Source: Pholis gunnellus (Eukaryota; Chordata; Actinopteri; Perciformes; Pholidae). Taken from it: DNA of 64,000 nucleotides. Below the pieces are notes generated by a model. The model was not told the origin of the DNA and made no database searches. It saw nothing but the letters and a program-made list of their open reading frames with translations. Position 1 is the first letter of the stretch. Every line of letters begins with the position of its first letter. Location of the stretch: positions 310,001 to 374,000 of the forward strand of contig OU342824.1 of assembly GCA_910591455.2 (NCBI GenBank), in the 5' to 3' direction. The translations under genes and the position numbers were made by a program. Positions 31,712 to 42,880 of the stretch are shown here, in pieces.

Positions 31712-33100
31712 TCCAACAAACCACTCCGAAACCTTGTGGAAAGCCTTCCCAGAAGATTGGCAGCTAAGATTATGTTTCTGTTATTTAGCCTACCCTGGTT
31801 GATACAAATGGGATGGACAAAACAATGGAAACACCTGTCAATGTAACAATACAATTCAACAGCCCCACAAACTATACCCTCAATGATAAGTCTTTGGGTC
31901 TAAGCCTCTCTCAATCAACATTTGAAGGCTTGTTATGGGAGGAATCATTACAGGACTGTTGGGTCTGGCCTAGTTTTAGCTCGGTGGACCTGATAAACTG
32001 GCAGCTGAGTCTGAGCGTATATTTTAGTGAATCTGGAAGCACGCTACCTGAGCGTATACAGCAGGTGTGAGCTCCACACTGCACGTCGGCAATAACTGCA
32101 GGCTACAGTTCATCAAATAGTGATGGATTTGATATGAGCTGCGTTCGGCCTTGGGTCTTTGGGGAGGACATGTGTACAAAACTCCGTCTGACAGATTGAT
32201 TGGAACACTGGCCTTGAGGTAGACTTCAGTGATAACCAGCCTGACTGGGACCAGGCTCGTGTGGAGGTCTCGGTTTCCACAGAAACTTAGATGAGACCTA
32301 TTTAAACCCGCTTCATGAAACTGGGTTTCTCAACAGTAAGCCTGGCTTAACTAAAGCTTTGTGGCTTTATGACACGACCCTTTGTTCCCGTGTGCTTTCT
32401 TTAATTGTTTCACTGTTGCCTATTAGTATAGGACTGTGTTGCAGTCTACCCATCATCCCCTGCTGAACTTGTGACTCATGTCTGGCCCTCTTTCGCTGGG
32501 TTCATCCTTTGAACCCTGTTGAAGGTCACCTTCAAAGCATGCTTCAGTCCTACCTGGGGCCGCCCCGCCGCCTCTCCCCCTCTGGGCCTGTAATGTATTT
32601 AGCTCTTTTACTCTGATTCTACACTACAGTCTGTGCATCAGTAACTTACATTGGCTTTTACAAAATATGATTCCAATGTTATCTATAAAATATAGTAAAA
32701 TATTTTTTTTATAAATATTAGTATAACGGTTATTTACCGTTAGTCACCTTGCTCAAAATTTCAAATTTGTATGCATTAAATTAAATGCAGCAGTAAGTAG
32801 GCTGGATATATACTAAAGCTACAACTTTCATAAAAATAACTTTTGTCATATTTAATCAGACTGTTACTACATCCTGACAATGGTGCGTGAGACAGACCGA
32901 TATCTTCTGCCTCCTTTTAGTGCTCCTAAAGTCATTTGTAAGATTCCACCGGACCCAAAGGAGAACAACCAATCAGAGCAGAGGGGTCTCTAACGCAGCT
33001 GTCAATCACTTGTGGTGAACTCCAAGGAAACTGTCAAACTAGTGTCACAGCCTGGGCGATGCTGATCAAGTATTCAGAAACTGAGCTACAACAGGGCTAC
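31712..33100. other. No gene seen
   Basis: No exon or known repeat recognised. Confidence 0.5.
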
Positions 33101-33104
33101 AGGT

Positions 33105-33872
33105 TAGTTTGGCACTGTAGGCTACACATGGCTGTAATCCACCAGTGAACACAGTAGAAGAAGAAGCTGTTGCAAACTCAGAAAACAAAACAAGTCAACT
33201 TGGTCATCTAGTCTACAATCTAGTCTAAAAATGGAAAGAGGTCTTCCGCACTTCGTTTGAATTGGACAAGTTTGGATTGTTCTTTCGTGTCAGCTAGTAT
33301 TGGCCATGTTTCACATTACATTAAAGTCATTTAGCTTTTATCCAAAGCGACTTACAATAAGTGTATTCAACATAGGTATCCACCAGAAGTCATAAGTGCA
33401 TCTCCTTTTTAAACAAGCATCAAAGAGCATAAACCAGAGCCAAAGTACAGTGCAGAAACAAACGAATACAATAAGTACAATAAACTAATATGAATATAAT
33501 AAGTGCAACAAACTAGTATGAATACAATAAGTGCTAAGTGGAAGGCTCAGGGTAGTACTTCTTGAAGAGGTGAGTTTTCAGCCTGCGCTGAAAGATGGGC
33601 AGTCCTGATGTCAGTGGGGAGCTCATTCCACCACTGTGGGGCCAGGACAGAAAAAAGCCGTGACCGGGTCGATCGGCCGCAGGGACCTCTGAGTGACGGG
33701 GCCACCAATCGCCCCGAGACAGCAGAGCAAAGTGGTCGGGCGGGGGTGTAGTGATTGACCATGGCCTGGAGATAGGAAGGAGCTGTTCCTTAGCACCAGA
33801 GTCTTAATGTTATCCAGAGACGAAGACAATATAAATATATATCCGCCCACATGTCATGTGAGTTGAATGTTG
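33105..33872 (+). repeat. Interspersed repeat family D, copy 1, interrupted by L2
   Basis: Flanks of the L2 insertion (33105-33313 and 33809-33872) match the uninterrupted copy at 35935-36200: GTAGGCTACACATGGCTGTA, GGATTGTTCTTTC, GGCCATGTTTCA and, after the insertion, GAGACGAAGACA and ATAAATATATATC. Confidence 0.8.
33314..33808 (-). mobile_element. L2-clade LINE 3' fragment
   Basis: On the minus strand this holds the C-terminal end of an L2-type ORF2 followed by the 3' UTR. The frame at 33547-33762 reads RSRLFSVLAPQWWNELPTDI, and after a one-base frame change near 33595 it continues FQRRLKTHLFKKYYPEPS, the usual last residues of fish L2/CR1-like ORF2. The tail GTAAGTCGCTTTGGATAAAA follows and ends TAATGTAATG at 33314. 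The copy is strongly 5'-truncated and dead. The boundaries come from comparison with the empty copy of its host repeat. Confidence 0.85.
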
Positions 33873-33874
33873 TC

Positions 33875-34480
33875 GAATTGTTTTGCGCAATTAAATATGT
33901 TTTATCAAACTTTACCGGGTTTTTGAAAGCGATACTTAAAAATATGTTTTCATTTAAACAAAGTTCAGTACACATTGTTGGCTCTGCTGTACGACACAGA
34001 AGGTGTTCACCTGCCAGCATGCATGCACAGTAACCAGACACACACACACAAAGGCCACACACTGGCTCTAAATCACAGCAGCGCACTGACCAATAAGTTG
34101 TCCAACATTAATTATGAATCCACCAATCAGCCTCACCCCTCCTTTTGAATTATTCAGCAGTGGCATACAACGTTTAATTGAGCCGGACCAGACCTCAAAG
34201 AAGAGCAGTCAACCACTCTGGCGATTGTCTGTGTGTGCGCGTGTGTGTGTGGATGCAGTTCCTCCATGTTTACCTGCCGTCTCGATAAAGTCAGTATAAT
34301 GTACAACATGCTGTACTGGCCACTCTGCTGCTCGCAAGCTTCAAACACAACTTCAGTTGTCATCGTAGCGTCCCTCGTTACCCGCATTGCCACAGTAGAA
34401 ACACCCCTCCAAAACAAGTTATACTCACGTCACTTTTGTCCACAATAACACCAGCCAACAGCATCCTAGCCAGCAACAAC
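33875..34480. other. No gene seen
   Basis: No exon or known repeat recognised. Confidence 0.5.
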
Positions 34481-34484
34481 CAGG

Positions 34485-34965
34485 AAGCAACCTCCAGTTC
34501 TGCCGAGTAAAGCTGATGCTGAAGTGTCTGAAAACCTGCATTCTCTTTACTGACCATCAGGGGGCGACTCCTCTGGTTGTATAGAAGTCTATGAGAAAAT
34601 GACTCTACTTCTCTCTTGATTTATTACCTCAGTAAACATTGTAAACATGAGTTTATGGTCTCAATCTCTAGTTTCAAGTCTTCTTCAATACAGCATGATG
34701 TTCATTTAGTAAATGATGGTCTATTTAGAGTCAAACAGACCATAAAGCAGAGTATGCTTTAGGGCGGGCTACTGTGATTGACAGTTCCCTACCAGAGCCG
34801 TATACAGCATCTCAACATCACTCCTCCGCATTCCAAATAGGTAACCTCCGTTGATTGGTTGCGACGGCCGTAATCCAAGATGGCGAAATCGCCCAACTCG
34901 AGGCTTCATAAACGCAGTCCACAAACCAACGGGTGACGTCCCGATGACAACATCCACTTCTTATT
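34485..34965 (-). repeat. Interspersed repeat family A, copy 3
   Basis: Near full length, reversed: GCAACCTCCAGTTCTGCC at its left, ACCATCAGGGGGCGACTCC, TTTATTACCTCAGTAAACAT, AGAGTCAAACAGACCATAAA, ACTGTGATTGACAG, AATCCAAGATGGCG. Confidence 0.85.
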
Positions 34966-35494
34966 TACAGTTTATAGCAACAACAAGCTAACAACATGTT
35001 AATGCTAACTGTGCAATATAAAGGCTGTTCTTCAATATGCTGATATCTTAGTCTTCTTGGTTAACAAGATTTTGGCACCACAGCATCTAGTAGATAACCT
35101 GTGTTTTCAGTCACTGCTTCTGTAGTATAAAATACATTTCAAGACAGTCACCTACAATATGACAGTATCTGTGCACCTGAGGAGGACCAGAAATAGCGAA
35201 AGAAGTTATTTTCTGCTTTTCAAAAAATGGTTTCAGAGCTTGTGTCTATTTACCTTTATGAGGAGCCTTCATAACAGACAGCTGACATCAAAGAATTTGT
35301 GCTAAAAGTCTCCACTTTTTTAAAAACTATACACACAAAAAAACATTCACAAACATCAATTGAATGTCAGACAGCCGGAAAATGGCAAATGTCTGAATTG
35401 TGAGAAAGTTAAGTTAAACATTTGAGAAAGTGTCCGACAGTCAAGAGAGTTGTGAATGCCATGTTTTAACAGTTAAACATTGCACAGATTACGA

Positions 35495-35572
35495 ACAAAT
35501 TAATTGATGAATTGGGAAAATAATCTGCAGATTGATTGATGATCAAATATTATCATTAGTTGAAGCCCTGAA
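35495..35572. repeat. Degenerate hAT MITE end
   Basis: AATAATCTGCAGATTGATTG ... ATTAGTTGAAGCCCT resembles the terminal region of the hAT MITE at 31100-31703 (GTTGCAGCCCTA). Confidence 0.4.
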
Positions 35573-35934
35573 ATAAACCACAAAAGACACTGAAAGAGCC
35601 CATTTTAAGTTGTTTTTTAAGTTGATCTCTGGTCAGATCGGTCGATAAGAACTGGTCCCCTTGTAGTGTGAAGAAGAGGTAAAAAAAAAAGCCTCAGTAA
35701 TGCCACAGTAATAATCAACACTTTCTCCCTAGATGTTCTATCTTCATATACAGTATGCCAACTGCATGGATGAATAAATCTCCAACAAAGTGACACGAGC
35801 CATGTTTTCATTCAATTGTCAAGCAAATTATAAGCGCGCTTTTGAAATGTCGCAAAAAATAAGAAAGCCAGTTAGGCACGTTTCCGTCAACTGGTTTGGA
35901 GTGAATAAACTTGGCTACAGCTTGGTTTGGTCAG

Positions 35935-36200
35935 AAGTTGGCGCTGTAGGCTACACATGGCTGTATTCCACCAGCAATGAGAGTAGAAGAAGTAGAGGTC
36001 GTGAACCGGTCAACCTTGGCCATCAAACCCATATGCAATAGAAAAATGGAGAGAGGTGGAAGTTGTTTCAATTGGTCAAGTTTGAATTGTTCTTTCATGT
36101 CCGCTAGTAGTGACCATGTTTCATGTTGTCTGGAGACGAAGACAGCATAAATATATATCTAGGAACAGCTGATCAGTCATGTGAGTTAAATGTTTGCAGA
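35935..36200 (+). repeat. Interspersed repeat family D, copy 2 (uninterrupted)
   Basis: Reads CCATGTTTCA directly into TGTTGTCTGGAGACGAAGAC without the L2 segment. Similar fish-repeat sequence seems to continue left to about 35790. Confidence 0.75.
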
Positions 36201-36349
36201 TCCAGTCATGTTCTTCAGGTAACATATTCTTTTTCCCATTAGGCCTTCGTCTTTTGAATTATTATAAAAGAGCTAACGCTAGCTAAGTAAATCTGTTGCT
36301 CTTTTAAAACATAGTAAAGAACAGAGACCTTTTTGTGTTGCCTCTATAG

Positions 36350-36740
36350 TCTCTATGTGGACGGAGTCATTGTGACATCACCCATTGGTTTGTGGACTGA
36401 CGTTATGAAGCCTCCAGTTTGGCGATTTCACCGTCGCCATCTTGGATTATTGCCGTCACCATGTTGTTGTTTTTGCAGCCGGTGAACAGAAGTTAATATA
36501 TTTGGAACACTAAGGAGATGCCGTTTACGTCTCTGATAGCAGCAGCAACCTGTCAATCACAGTAAGCCCACTTTAAAGCATACTCTGCTTTATGGTCTAT
36601 TTGACTCTAAATGGACCATCATTTACTAGACTTAATAGACTTCTATACAATCAGACTTCTTTTTGCAGCTGGAGGAGTCGCCCGCTGCTGGTCAGTAGAG
36701 ATAATGCAAGTATTAGGACACTTCTTATACTTGCATTCTC
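36350..36740 (+). repeat. Interspersed repeat family A, copy 4
   Basis: TGGACGGAGTCATTGTGACA, TTGGTTTGTGGACTGACG, CGCCATCTTGGATTATTGCC, CTGTCAATCACAGTAAGCCC, GGAGGAGTCGCCCGCTGCTG. The middle is shortened. Confidence 0.8.
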
Positions 36741-36982
36741 CAGAGATTGCCACTTGGTCGCCTCTTTACTCCACTTTTCTTCCCGCTTCAAGAACAACCA
36801 CGCTCTCTCGTCTAGTCTCTCTCTGGTTGAAGATCAAGCTGTTCCACTCAGCGCTCCCCCTACAGGCCTTCCGACAACTTCCATTATGTGGACCAGATAT
36901 GCAGCACTTTTTCTGTTGCACTTGTTCTATTTCATCCTTACTGACCGCCAGAGGCAGTGTTTAACACTGGATATCTTCTGTC

Positions 36983-36999
36983 TCGCGCATGCGCAGGTC
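36983..36999. promoter_or_regulatory. NRF1-like palindrome in the left arm
   Basis: TCGCGCATGCGCAGG contains GCGCATGCGC, the NRF1 binding palindrome. The same site occurs in the right arm near 38997-39008. Confidence 0.4.
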
Positions 37000-37047
37000 A
37001 AATATTTATATCAACAAAGTCACCTGTGACCTCGGATGACCCCCGTC

Positions 37048-37095
37048 GTCTATAAGTTCCGGTGTCATTCCGAGTTCAGTCCTTTTTCATCTTCT
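37048..37095 (+). promoter_or_regulatory. Possible Pol II promoter of the inverted-repeat element
   Basis: GTCTATAAGTTCCGG offers a TATA-like box just inside the left arm, about 50-60 bp downstream of the NRF1-like site. It is followed by TCATTCCGAGTTCAGTCC. Speculative. Confidence 0.25.
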
Positions 37096-37499
37096 CGCTA
37101 CGCAGGTTAGCTACCATGGTAGCATAAGCTTAAACAAAGATGTGTCTATGATCAAGACATATTGGAGCTTGTCGCTGTAGCCTTGTGACCACCGGTCGGA
37201 GTTGCGGATCTCTCGCCCTCCAAAGGCTGCGACAAGCTGTCCCTCTTAGGAGGGAGTGGCGTTTTGTCGCCGTTCGGACCATTGAGCCCCGGACTGGTGG
37301 ACGCCCCTATCATCGGTCATCACCAGTCTGATAAGGGCCACCGAAGTCGTGAAGACAGCAATCGGTGAGATCGATTAACATTGTTTTCTATAACAGTTGT
37401 TCGTTTTCCATGGTTGGCAGAGCGCTTCCGCTCTAGCTAATCGAGTGGCATACCGACGAGAGCGTAGAATATACGCTGTCAGCCCGCCCTTCACAGATA

Positions 37500-38180
37500 C
37501 GGCTATCACAGTTAGCAGTGTCCTCGCTCAGGCTAACTTGATGAGATGCTAGTTCGACTAGATCGATATTAGCATTGTGTCCACTGATTTTGTAACATTA
37601 CGGCTATCACAGTTAGCGAGTGGTTCCGCTCAGGCTAACTTGATGAGATGCTAGTTCTACTCGATCGGCATTAGCATTGTGTACACTGATTTTGTAACAT
37701 TATGGCTATCACAGTTAGCAGAGTGTTTCCGCTCAGGCAAACTTGGTGAGAAACTAGTTCCACTAGATCGACATTGACATTGTGTCCATTGAGATTTAAT
37801 TTGACATCTGACAGATTTCACAGTTAGCAGTGTCCTCGCTCAGGCTAACTTGTTGAGATGCTAGCTAGATAAAGGTGGTACTGGGACTGTGTCCATTTAC
37901 TTTGTAACCTTACTGCTGTCACAGTTAGCAGAGTGTCCTCGCTCAGGCTAACTTGGTGAGATGCTAGTTATACTAAATCAACACTGATGTTGTGTCCATT
38001 GATGCTTTTTACGCATTACGGCTGTCGCAGTTGGCAGTGTCCTCACTCAAGCTAACTGGTGGGACACTAACTAGACTAAGCTAATACTGGGATTGTGTCC
38101 ATTGATTTTGTAACATTACGGCTATCGCAGTTAGCTGAGTGTCCTCGCTCAGCCTAACAGGTGGGACACCACCAGTTATA
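37500..38180 (+). repeat. Tandem repeat array, about 101-109 bp unit, 7 copies
   Basis: The anchor CACAGTTAGC (or CGCAGTTAGC) recurs at 37507, 37608, 37710, 37819, 37920, 38026 and 38126. Each unit also has GTGTCCTCGCTCAGGCTAAC and TTGTGTCCAYTGATTTTGTA or variants. Units are 70-90% alike by eye. Confidence 0.9.
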
Positions 38181-38610
38181 GCGACTGTCCTAGTGAAGAG
38201 AGTGCCCTCGCTCCCCTCTCACTTTAAGGACTGTTTTTTTGGCCTGTATCCACAGTGGCAGAGTGCTCTCGCTCAAGCTAACTGGTGGGTCACCTATATC
38301 TGCAGCAAATATCCTAGTGAAGAGAGTGTCCTCGCTCTCCTCTCACGGTAAGGACTGTTGTTTTTTTTTTGGGCCTGTTTCCACAGTGGCAGAGTGCTCT
38401 CGCTCAAGCTAACTGGTGCGACACGCAATATCTGCAGCGAATGTCCTAGTGAAGAGCGTCCTCACTCCCCTCTCACTGTAAGGACTGTTTTTTGGTTACA
38501 GTGGCAGAGTGCTCTCGCTCAAGATAACTGGTGGGTCACCAATATCTGCAGCGACTGTCCAAGTGAAGAGAGTGTCTGAAGAAATCACTCCCCTCTGACT
38601 GCCCCCTGCC
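38180..38610 (+). repeat. Second tandem array, about 116-131 bp unit, 3 copies
   Basis: The anchor CAGTGGCAGAGTGCTCTCGC recurs at about 38253, 38384 and 38500. Each is accompanied by TCTCACTGTAAGGACTGTT and TATCTGCAGC. It shares the GCAGAGTGYYCTCGCTCAAG core with the first array, so both probably derive from one ancestral unit. Confidence 0.85.
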
Positions 38611-39084
38611 TGTTCTCTCAGACTGACCCGCTCAGACTGACTTGGAATTCCGCATCAACTAGTGGGACATGGGTTCCCCCAGAATCGCGGCCATGGTAAA
38701 CTCTCCCGGCTGTAGGACCTGTATAGCTCCTCTTCAGCCTGGGGACGGCCATGACCTCTTGCCTTAGCCTCGAGTATCTGAGGGAGGGCCTCTCGGAGAA
38801 CCCAGGCAGGACCTGTGGCATCATGCCTTGAGCAGTAAGGTCTGCTAGGCTGGCCGAAATGGAACACCTGATGCTTGAGGTTTACCTCCCCCTGTCAGGA
38901 CAGCTGAATCCAGCTCAACCTACCCTGATCATTTGCATGGCGCTGGCACGCCTGCAGTGGGATACACAGTGACTTTGTTGATATAAATATTCGACCTGCG
39001 CATGCGCGAGACAGAAGATATCCAGTGTTAAACACTGCCTCTGGCGGTCATCCAGGATTCATAGAACCGTAGTTACATTCGTAA

Positions 39085-39900
39085 CTTTCATTTTCAGGGT
39101 TTGTGTGTTTTTGATTTGGCCTCTTTCTGTATTTGCAGCGTATTTGCTGTTTATGCATTTGTTTCTGTTGTTATATTTTGGGGGATTTTCATGTTTTTTA
39201 ACTGGGATTGCTTGAGAAGCTGCAGCACATTTCTTCTAATCAAGATGTTTTGGGCTGTTTTAGTTCATTCGTCCTTGTCGGCCACCGCACTCAAGTCACC
39301 TGGAGGACATTGATGTGAGTCTACTCATATGGTCCACCTTAAAGCAGAAAGGATGGTGCACTGCGCCCTGTCAGCCCTGATCACACACTGTGTGGGTGAG
39401 TGTTGTGGTTGATAGATGTTGAGGGACTTGTGTGGCTCGTAGAGCGGACATAACATTTATGAAACTAGGAGGGAAGTCATTAAACTTTCATAGAGAGAAA
39501 ACGGGCTCATCCGTTTCTTTGTGTGCGTGAGCTGCACGGACAGCTGATGGAGGACTATTGCTTTTTCCACCCGCCCCTCACCCAACCCTGCTCCACACAG
39601 TACCACTTCTGCACTGAGTCCCTGTACATTGTTATGTTTTCATTTAAAGGAACGTTTCAGTAAACACTGCTTTGTTCAAAAAGCCTAATATAACACCGTC
39701 CTTTTTCTAAATTGGGATAAAACACCAATTTGAACAATAAAACCCTGATGATGAAATGTTAAGCCAATGTCACTGAATTACTATTGTTTTTGTTTTTTTC
39801 TTTTCTATAATTACATAGAAACATCATTACTTTTCTGCAAAGCTGTGAGTAACGGCACTGCTCTGCAGTGCTAGAAAACCTCATCCCCCTTCTTTTCATT
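39085..39900. other. No gene seen
   Basis: No exon recognised in this stretch. Confidence 0.5.
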
Positions 39901-39904
39901 GACA

Positions 39905-40440
39905 CGTCTCAACCATGGACTGAGAAGTGGACTAAGTCATCGTGACATTACACATTGGTTTGTGGACTGTTGTTATGAAGCCTCCAATTCGTCGATTTGG
40001 CCGTCACCATCTTGGATTACAGCCGTCGCCATGATTTTTTTTTTGCAACCAATGAACAGAAGTTACCATATTTGGAATGTGGAGGAGTGACAGAGATATG
40101 ACGTATAGAGCTCTGGTAGCGGCAGCAAACTGTCAATCACAGTAAGGCCACCCTAAAGCATACTCCTCTTTATGGTCTGTTTGACTCTAAATGGACCATC
40201 ATTTACTAAATGAACATCATGCTGTATTGAAGAAGACTTGAAACTAGAGATTGAGACCATAAACCCATGTTTACAATGTTTACTGAGGTAATAAATCAAG
40301 AGAGAAGTAGAGTCATTTTCTCATAGACTTCTATACAACCAGAGGAGTCGCCCCCTGGTGGACACTAGAGAGAAACGTTTTAAGACACTTCCGCATCGGC
40401 TTCACTCGGCAGAACTTGAGGTTGCCTCCTGGTCATAATG
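39905..40440 (+). repeat. Interspersed repeat family A, copy 5
   Basis: The longest copy: from GGACTAAGTCATCGTGACAT through AATCACAGTAAGG, AAACCCATGTTTACAATGTT and GTCGCCCCCTGGTGG to GAGGTTGCCTCCTGGT. Confidence 0.85.
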
Positions 40441-41655
40441 CTGGTAGAACAGTCAAGTGTGTTGATATGCAAAAAACTGAGTCTATGTCCGTCTGTGTAG
40501 GAGAGACAATTAGGCTTGTGCGCATGCGCTGGGATTTAAAAGACAGAAGCATGCACAGACAGAACTTTTTTTTTTTTGTCTTTGGCACATAGTGGTACTG
40601 TATATTGTTTCTAGTTTCACTACCAATGATTACAAAACATGAATAAAAGCCTACACAGAGTTTTAGATGTGAACCTGCCGAGTTTTATTTCGGACAAATC
40701 CAACTTTTCTTAGCATCACAGTATGAAGGCTCATTGGCAAACACCGTTTTTACCATACTCCACCAACACACACTAACAGAGTTCAATGGATCGATACTCA
40801 GCCGGAGTGTCTGCTATATCTTCCATGTTCTCCTTTCCTCAGTATGTACTGCTTTTACAGCTCCCCTTTATTCTTAACCAACAGTTGTTTTCATACTATT
40901 CCTTTACTGGGTCAGAAGTGTGTGTTAACAAAAACTTGGTTTTGCTCCACAGGCCGGTCAGCATGTCCTTACATGGGGAACAAAGCTCCCTTGATGAATT
41001 TAGGACAGTGCTGAAGTGGCAGAATGGGTACAGTAAGTTCTATACTAACACAAACAACCTCTGAGCCGTTCCTCACCCTCACATATCCATGCTCCATGTG
41101 TTCATATTTTTTAAAAAGTTATATCGGCTGGTACATCTTTATAGTTGTTGTTTTTTAACTCCAAAATATCAATTATCACGCCTCAAAAATCCAGTGTATG
41201 TTGGACTGCAGCATATTATGACAAAGGAGGAAGTAGCTTGACGTCACACCGCCTAAACGGGAGGCACTACAGGTGAATAGTGCCAAAAGAAAGAAGAAAT
41301 CAACATAAATAAAAAAACAATAAATTATTTTCGGTATTACAAGTTTTCTGAAATGTAATGTTTAAATATGCAAATGAGGCACCGTCTAATGCTAACGTTT
41401 TGGTGAATTTAGGAGACATATACTGGTGCAAATAGACAAAGTAGTAAATGGGAGTTTTGGGATGTTTTTGCCAGCAGTGTCTCACCTGAAAACTTTGTGG
41501 GGGGGAGGTCAGCATGTGACTTTAACATGGGAGACTGCAGTTAGCTTACTGGTTACCACAAACCACAAGTAATAGTTCTTCTAATCCTAACCACAATTGT
41601 TCCCTAAGGAAGTCAGAGAAGTCTGTGTTTATTTAAACCAAACCATCATCTAACC
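40441..41655. other. No gene seen
   Basis: No exon recognised; a further GCGCATGCGC palindrome occurs near 40519-40530. Confidence 0.5.
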
Positions 41656-42393
41656 CAGTGGTTCTCAAACCTTTTCTGTCGCGCCCCACTTTGGAGGAAG
41701 AAAAATGTTCATGCCCCACCGCCCCAACAAAATGGTCCATGTTGAACTTTTATTGAAATAACATTTTGTGACGCCATATGCTCACACATACCAGCAGAAT
41801 TTATTTTAAATATGAGCTTTAAAATGTAGCATTCTGGTGTACTCTGAGAAGAAAATTAAGTGATAAGACATTTACTTTAAGCAAAAAACGAATTTATTAT
41901 TCAGTTATTAATCAGTATTTCAGCTCTATTATTATTAACCTTTAAAAGCTTTTTAGTCATATAAAAACAAAGATAGCAAGAGTAGCGAGAACCATCGCCT
42001 GTACAAATAAAGTGATTAGTTTTCATTACTGTATGGCTTCATATTAACTGTTATATCTACTGTTACTGTACAGCTGTTAGGATTGTGGCCAATCTTCTAT
42101 TTGCAAATAATATGCATTCAATCCAGTTCAATTATTTAAATGAAAATGATAATATATAAAGTAGCTTATCAATTGTAAAATAATAGCTGTGATTTAACTG
42201 CACGTGGGACTGTTGGTCCTCTGGCTGTGGTCATCACAGTGAACAGTGTCTGTCTGTGTGATGAGAGGACACGTGAGCCCTTGTTGCTGTACTTCATCTC
42301 CTGGAGCAGAGGCTGCATTTAGCATACCCTGCTTTATCAATGTATTTAAAATACTGTGACAGCGGGAAGCTGTACTCACGTCTGTTTAGACCT

Positions 42394-42613
42394 CCACCTT
42401 TATCCAGGCCCAGCTCCACCTTTATCCAGGCCCAGCTCCACCTTTATCCAGGCCCAGCTCCACCTTTATCCAGACCCACCTCCACCTTTATCCAGACCCA
42501 GCTCCACCTTTATCCAGGCCCAGCTCCACCTTTATCCAGACCCAGCTCTACCTTTATCCAGACCCAGCTCCACCTTTATCCAGGCCCACCTCCACCTTTA
42601 TCCAGGCCCAGCT
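42394..42613 (+). repeat. 22-bp minisatellite, 10 copies
   Basis: Ten tandem units of CCACCTTTATCCAGGCCCAG plus CT, with variants GACCC for GGCCC (4 units), CACCT for CAGCT (2 units) and CTACC for CCACC (1 unit). The unit is not a multiple of three, so the long frames across it are not coding. Confidence 0.97.
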
Positions 42614-42727
42614 CCTTCACATCTCAGCCCTGCATTAAGCTGCGCTACACAAACAGCCTCCTCTCCCTGAAGCTCTTTGACCTCATCATCTCATCAGTAT
42701 CTGGGCCTTTCATTCTACTTTGAGTTT

Positions 42728-42744
42728 GGGGGGGGGGGGGGGGG
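42728..42744. repeat. G homopolymer (17)
   Basis: Run of 17 G inside the hAT element; a run of 18 G lies at 43721-43738. Confidence 0.95.
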
Positions 42745-42880
42745 TTCCACATGCAGTGGACGTTAACTTAACCCAGTAAGTCTGAACTGTAATGGTACAA
42801 AACGTAACTTAAACTTTAACGGAGGGAAAGACGCTGTAGACATCTTAACGCCCCACAGTTTGAGAACCACTGATCTAACC

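Larger units (their letters stand above)
36943..39049. mobile_element. Unclassified long-inverted-repeat element with internal tandem repeats
   Basis: Two 81-bp arms, 36943-37023 and 38969-39049, are inverted copies that differ at only one position that I see. They begin GACCGCCAGAGGCAGTG and contain the palindrome GCGCATGCGC. On the right the similarity to known fish repeats seems to continue into TTCATAGAACCGTAGTTACA and a short palindrome GTTACATTCGTAAC (39071-39084). Between the arms lies a TATA-like promoter stretch, then an array of about ten tandem units, then about 380 bp of unique sequence. No transposase, RT or recombinase frame is visible, so it would be non-autonomous. DIRS-like inverted ends or a foldback element are both possible; I cannot decide. 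Confidence 0.65.
41656..42872. mobile_element. Non-autonomous hAT element with minisatellite
   Basis: Ends CAGTGGTTCTCAAAC and GTTTGAGAACCACTG, flanked by perfect 8-bp duplications ATCTAACC (41648-41655 and 42873-42880). These ends are the well-known hAT (Charlie-like) type. It carries a 22-bp minisatellite and a G run and has no transposase frame. Confidence 0.95.

Noticed and set aside
36650..36964. 117- and 145-residue frames near 36600-37030
   Set aside because: They span the boundary of a family A repeat and the arm of the inverted-repeat element; no protein similarity.
37441..38600. Coding interpretation of the tandem array (frames of 70-73 residues at 38139-38579)
   Set aside because: Unit lengths vary (101, 102, 109, 116, 131), so no frame is maintained.
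42394..42613. CRISPR-like regular repeats
   Set aside because: Units are directly abutting with no unique spacers, and the genome is vertebrate.
42340..42723. 127- and 104-residue proline-rich frames
   Set aside because: They run through a 22-bp minisatellite, whose unit is not a multiple of three, inside a hAT element; no splice signals or homology.
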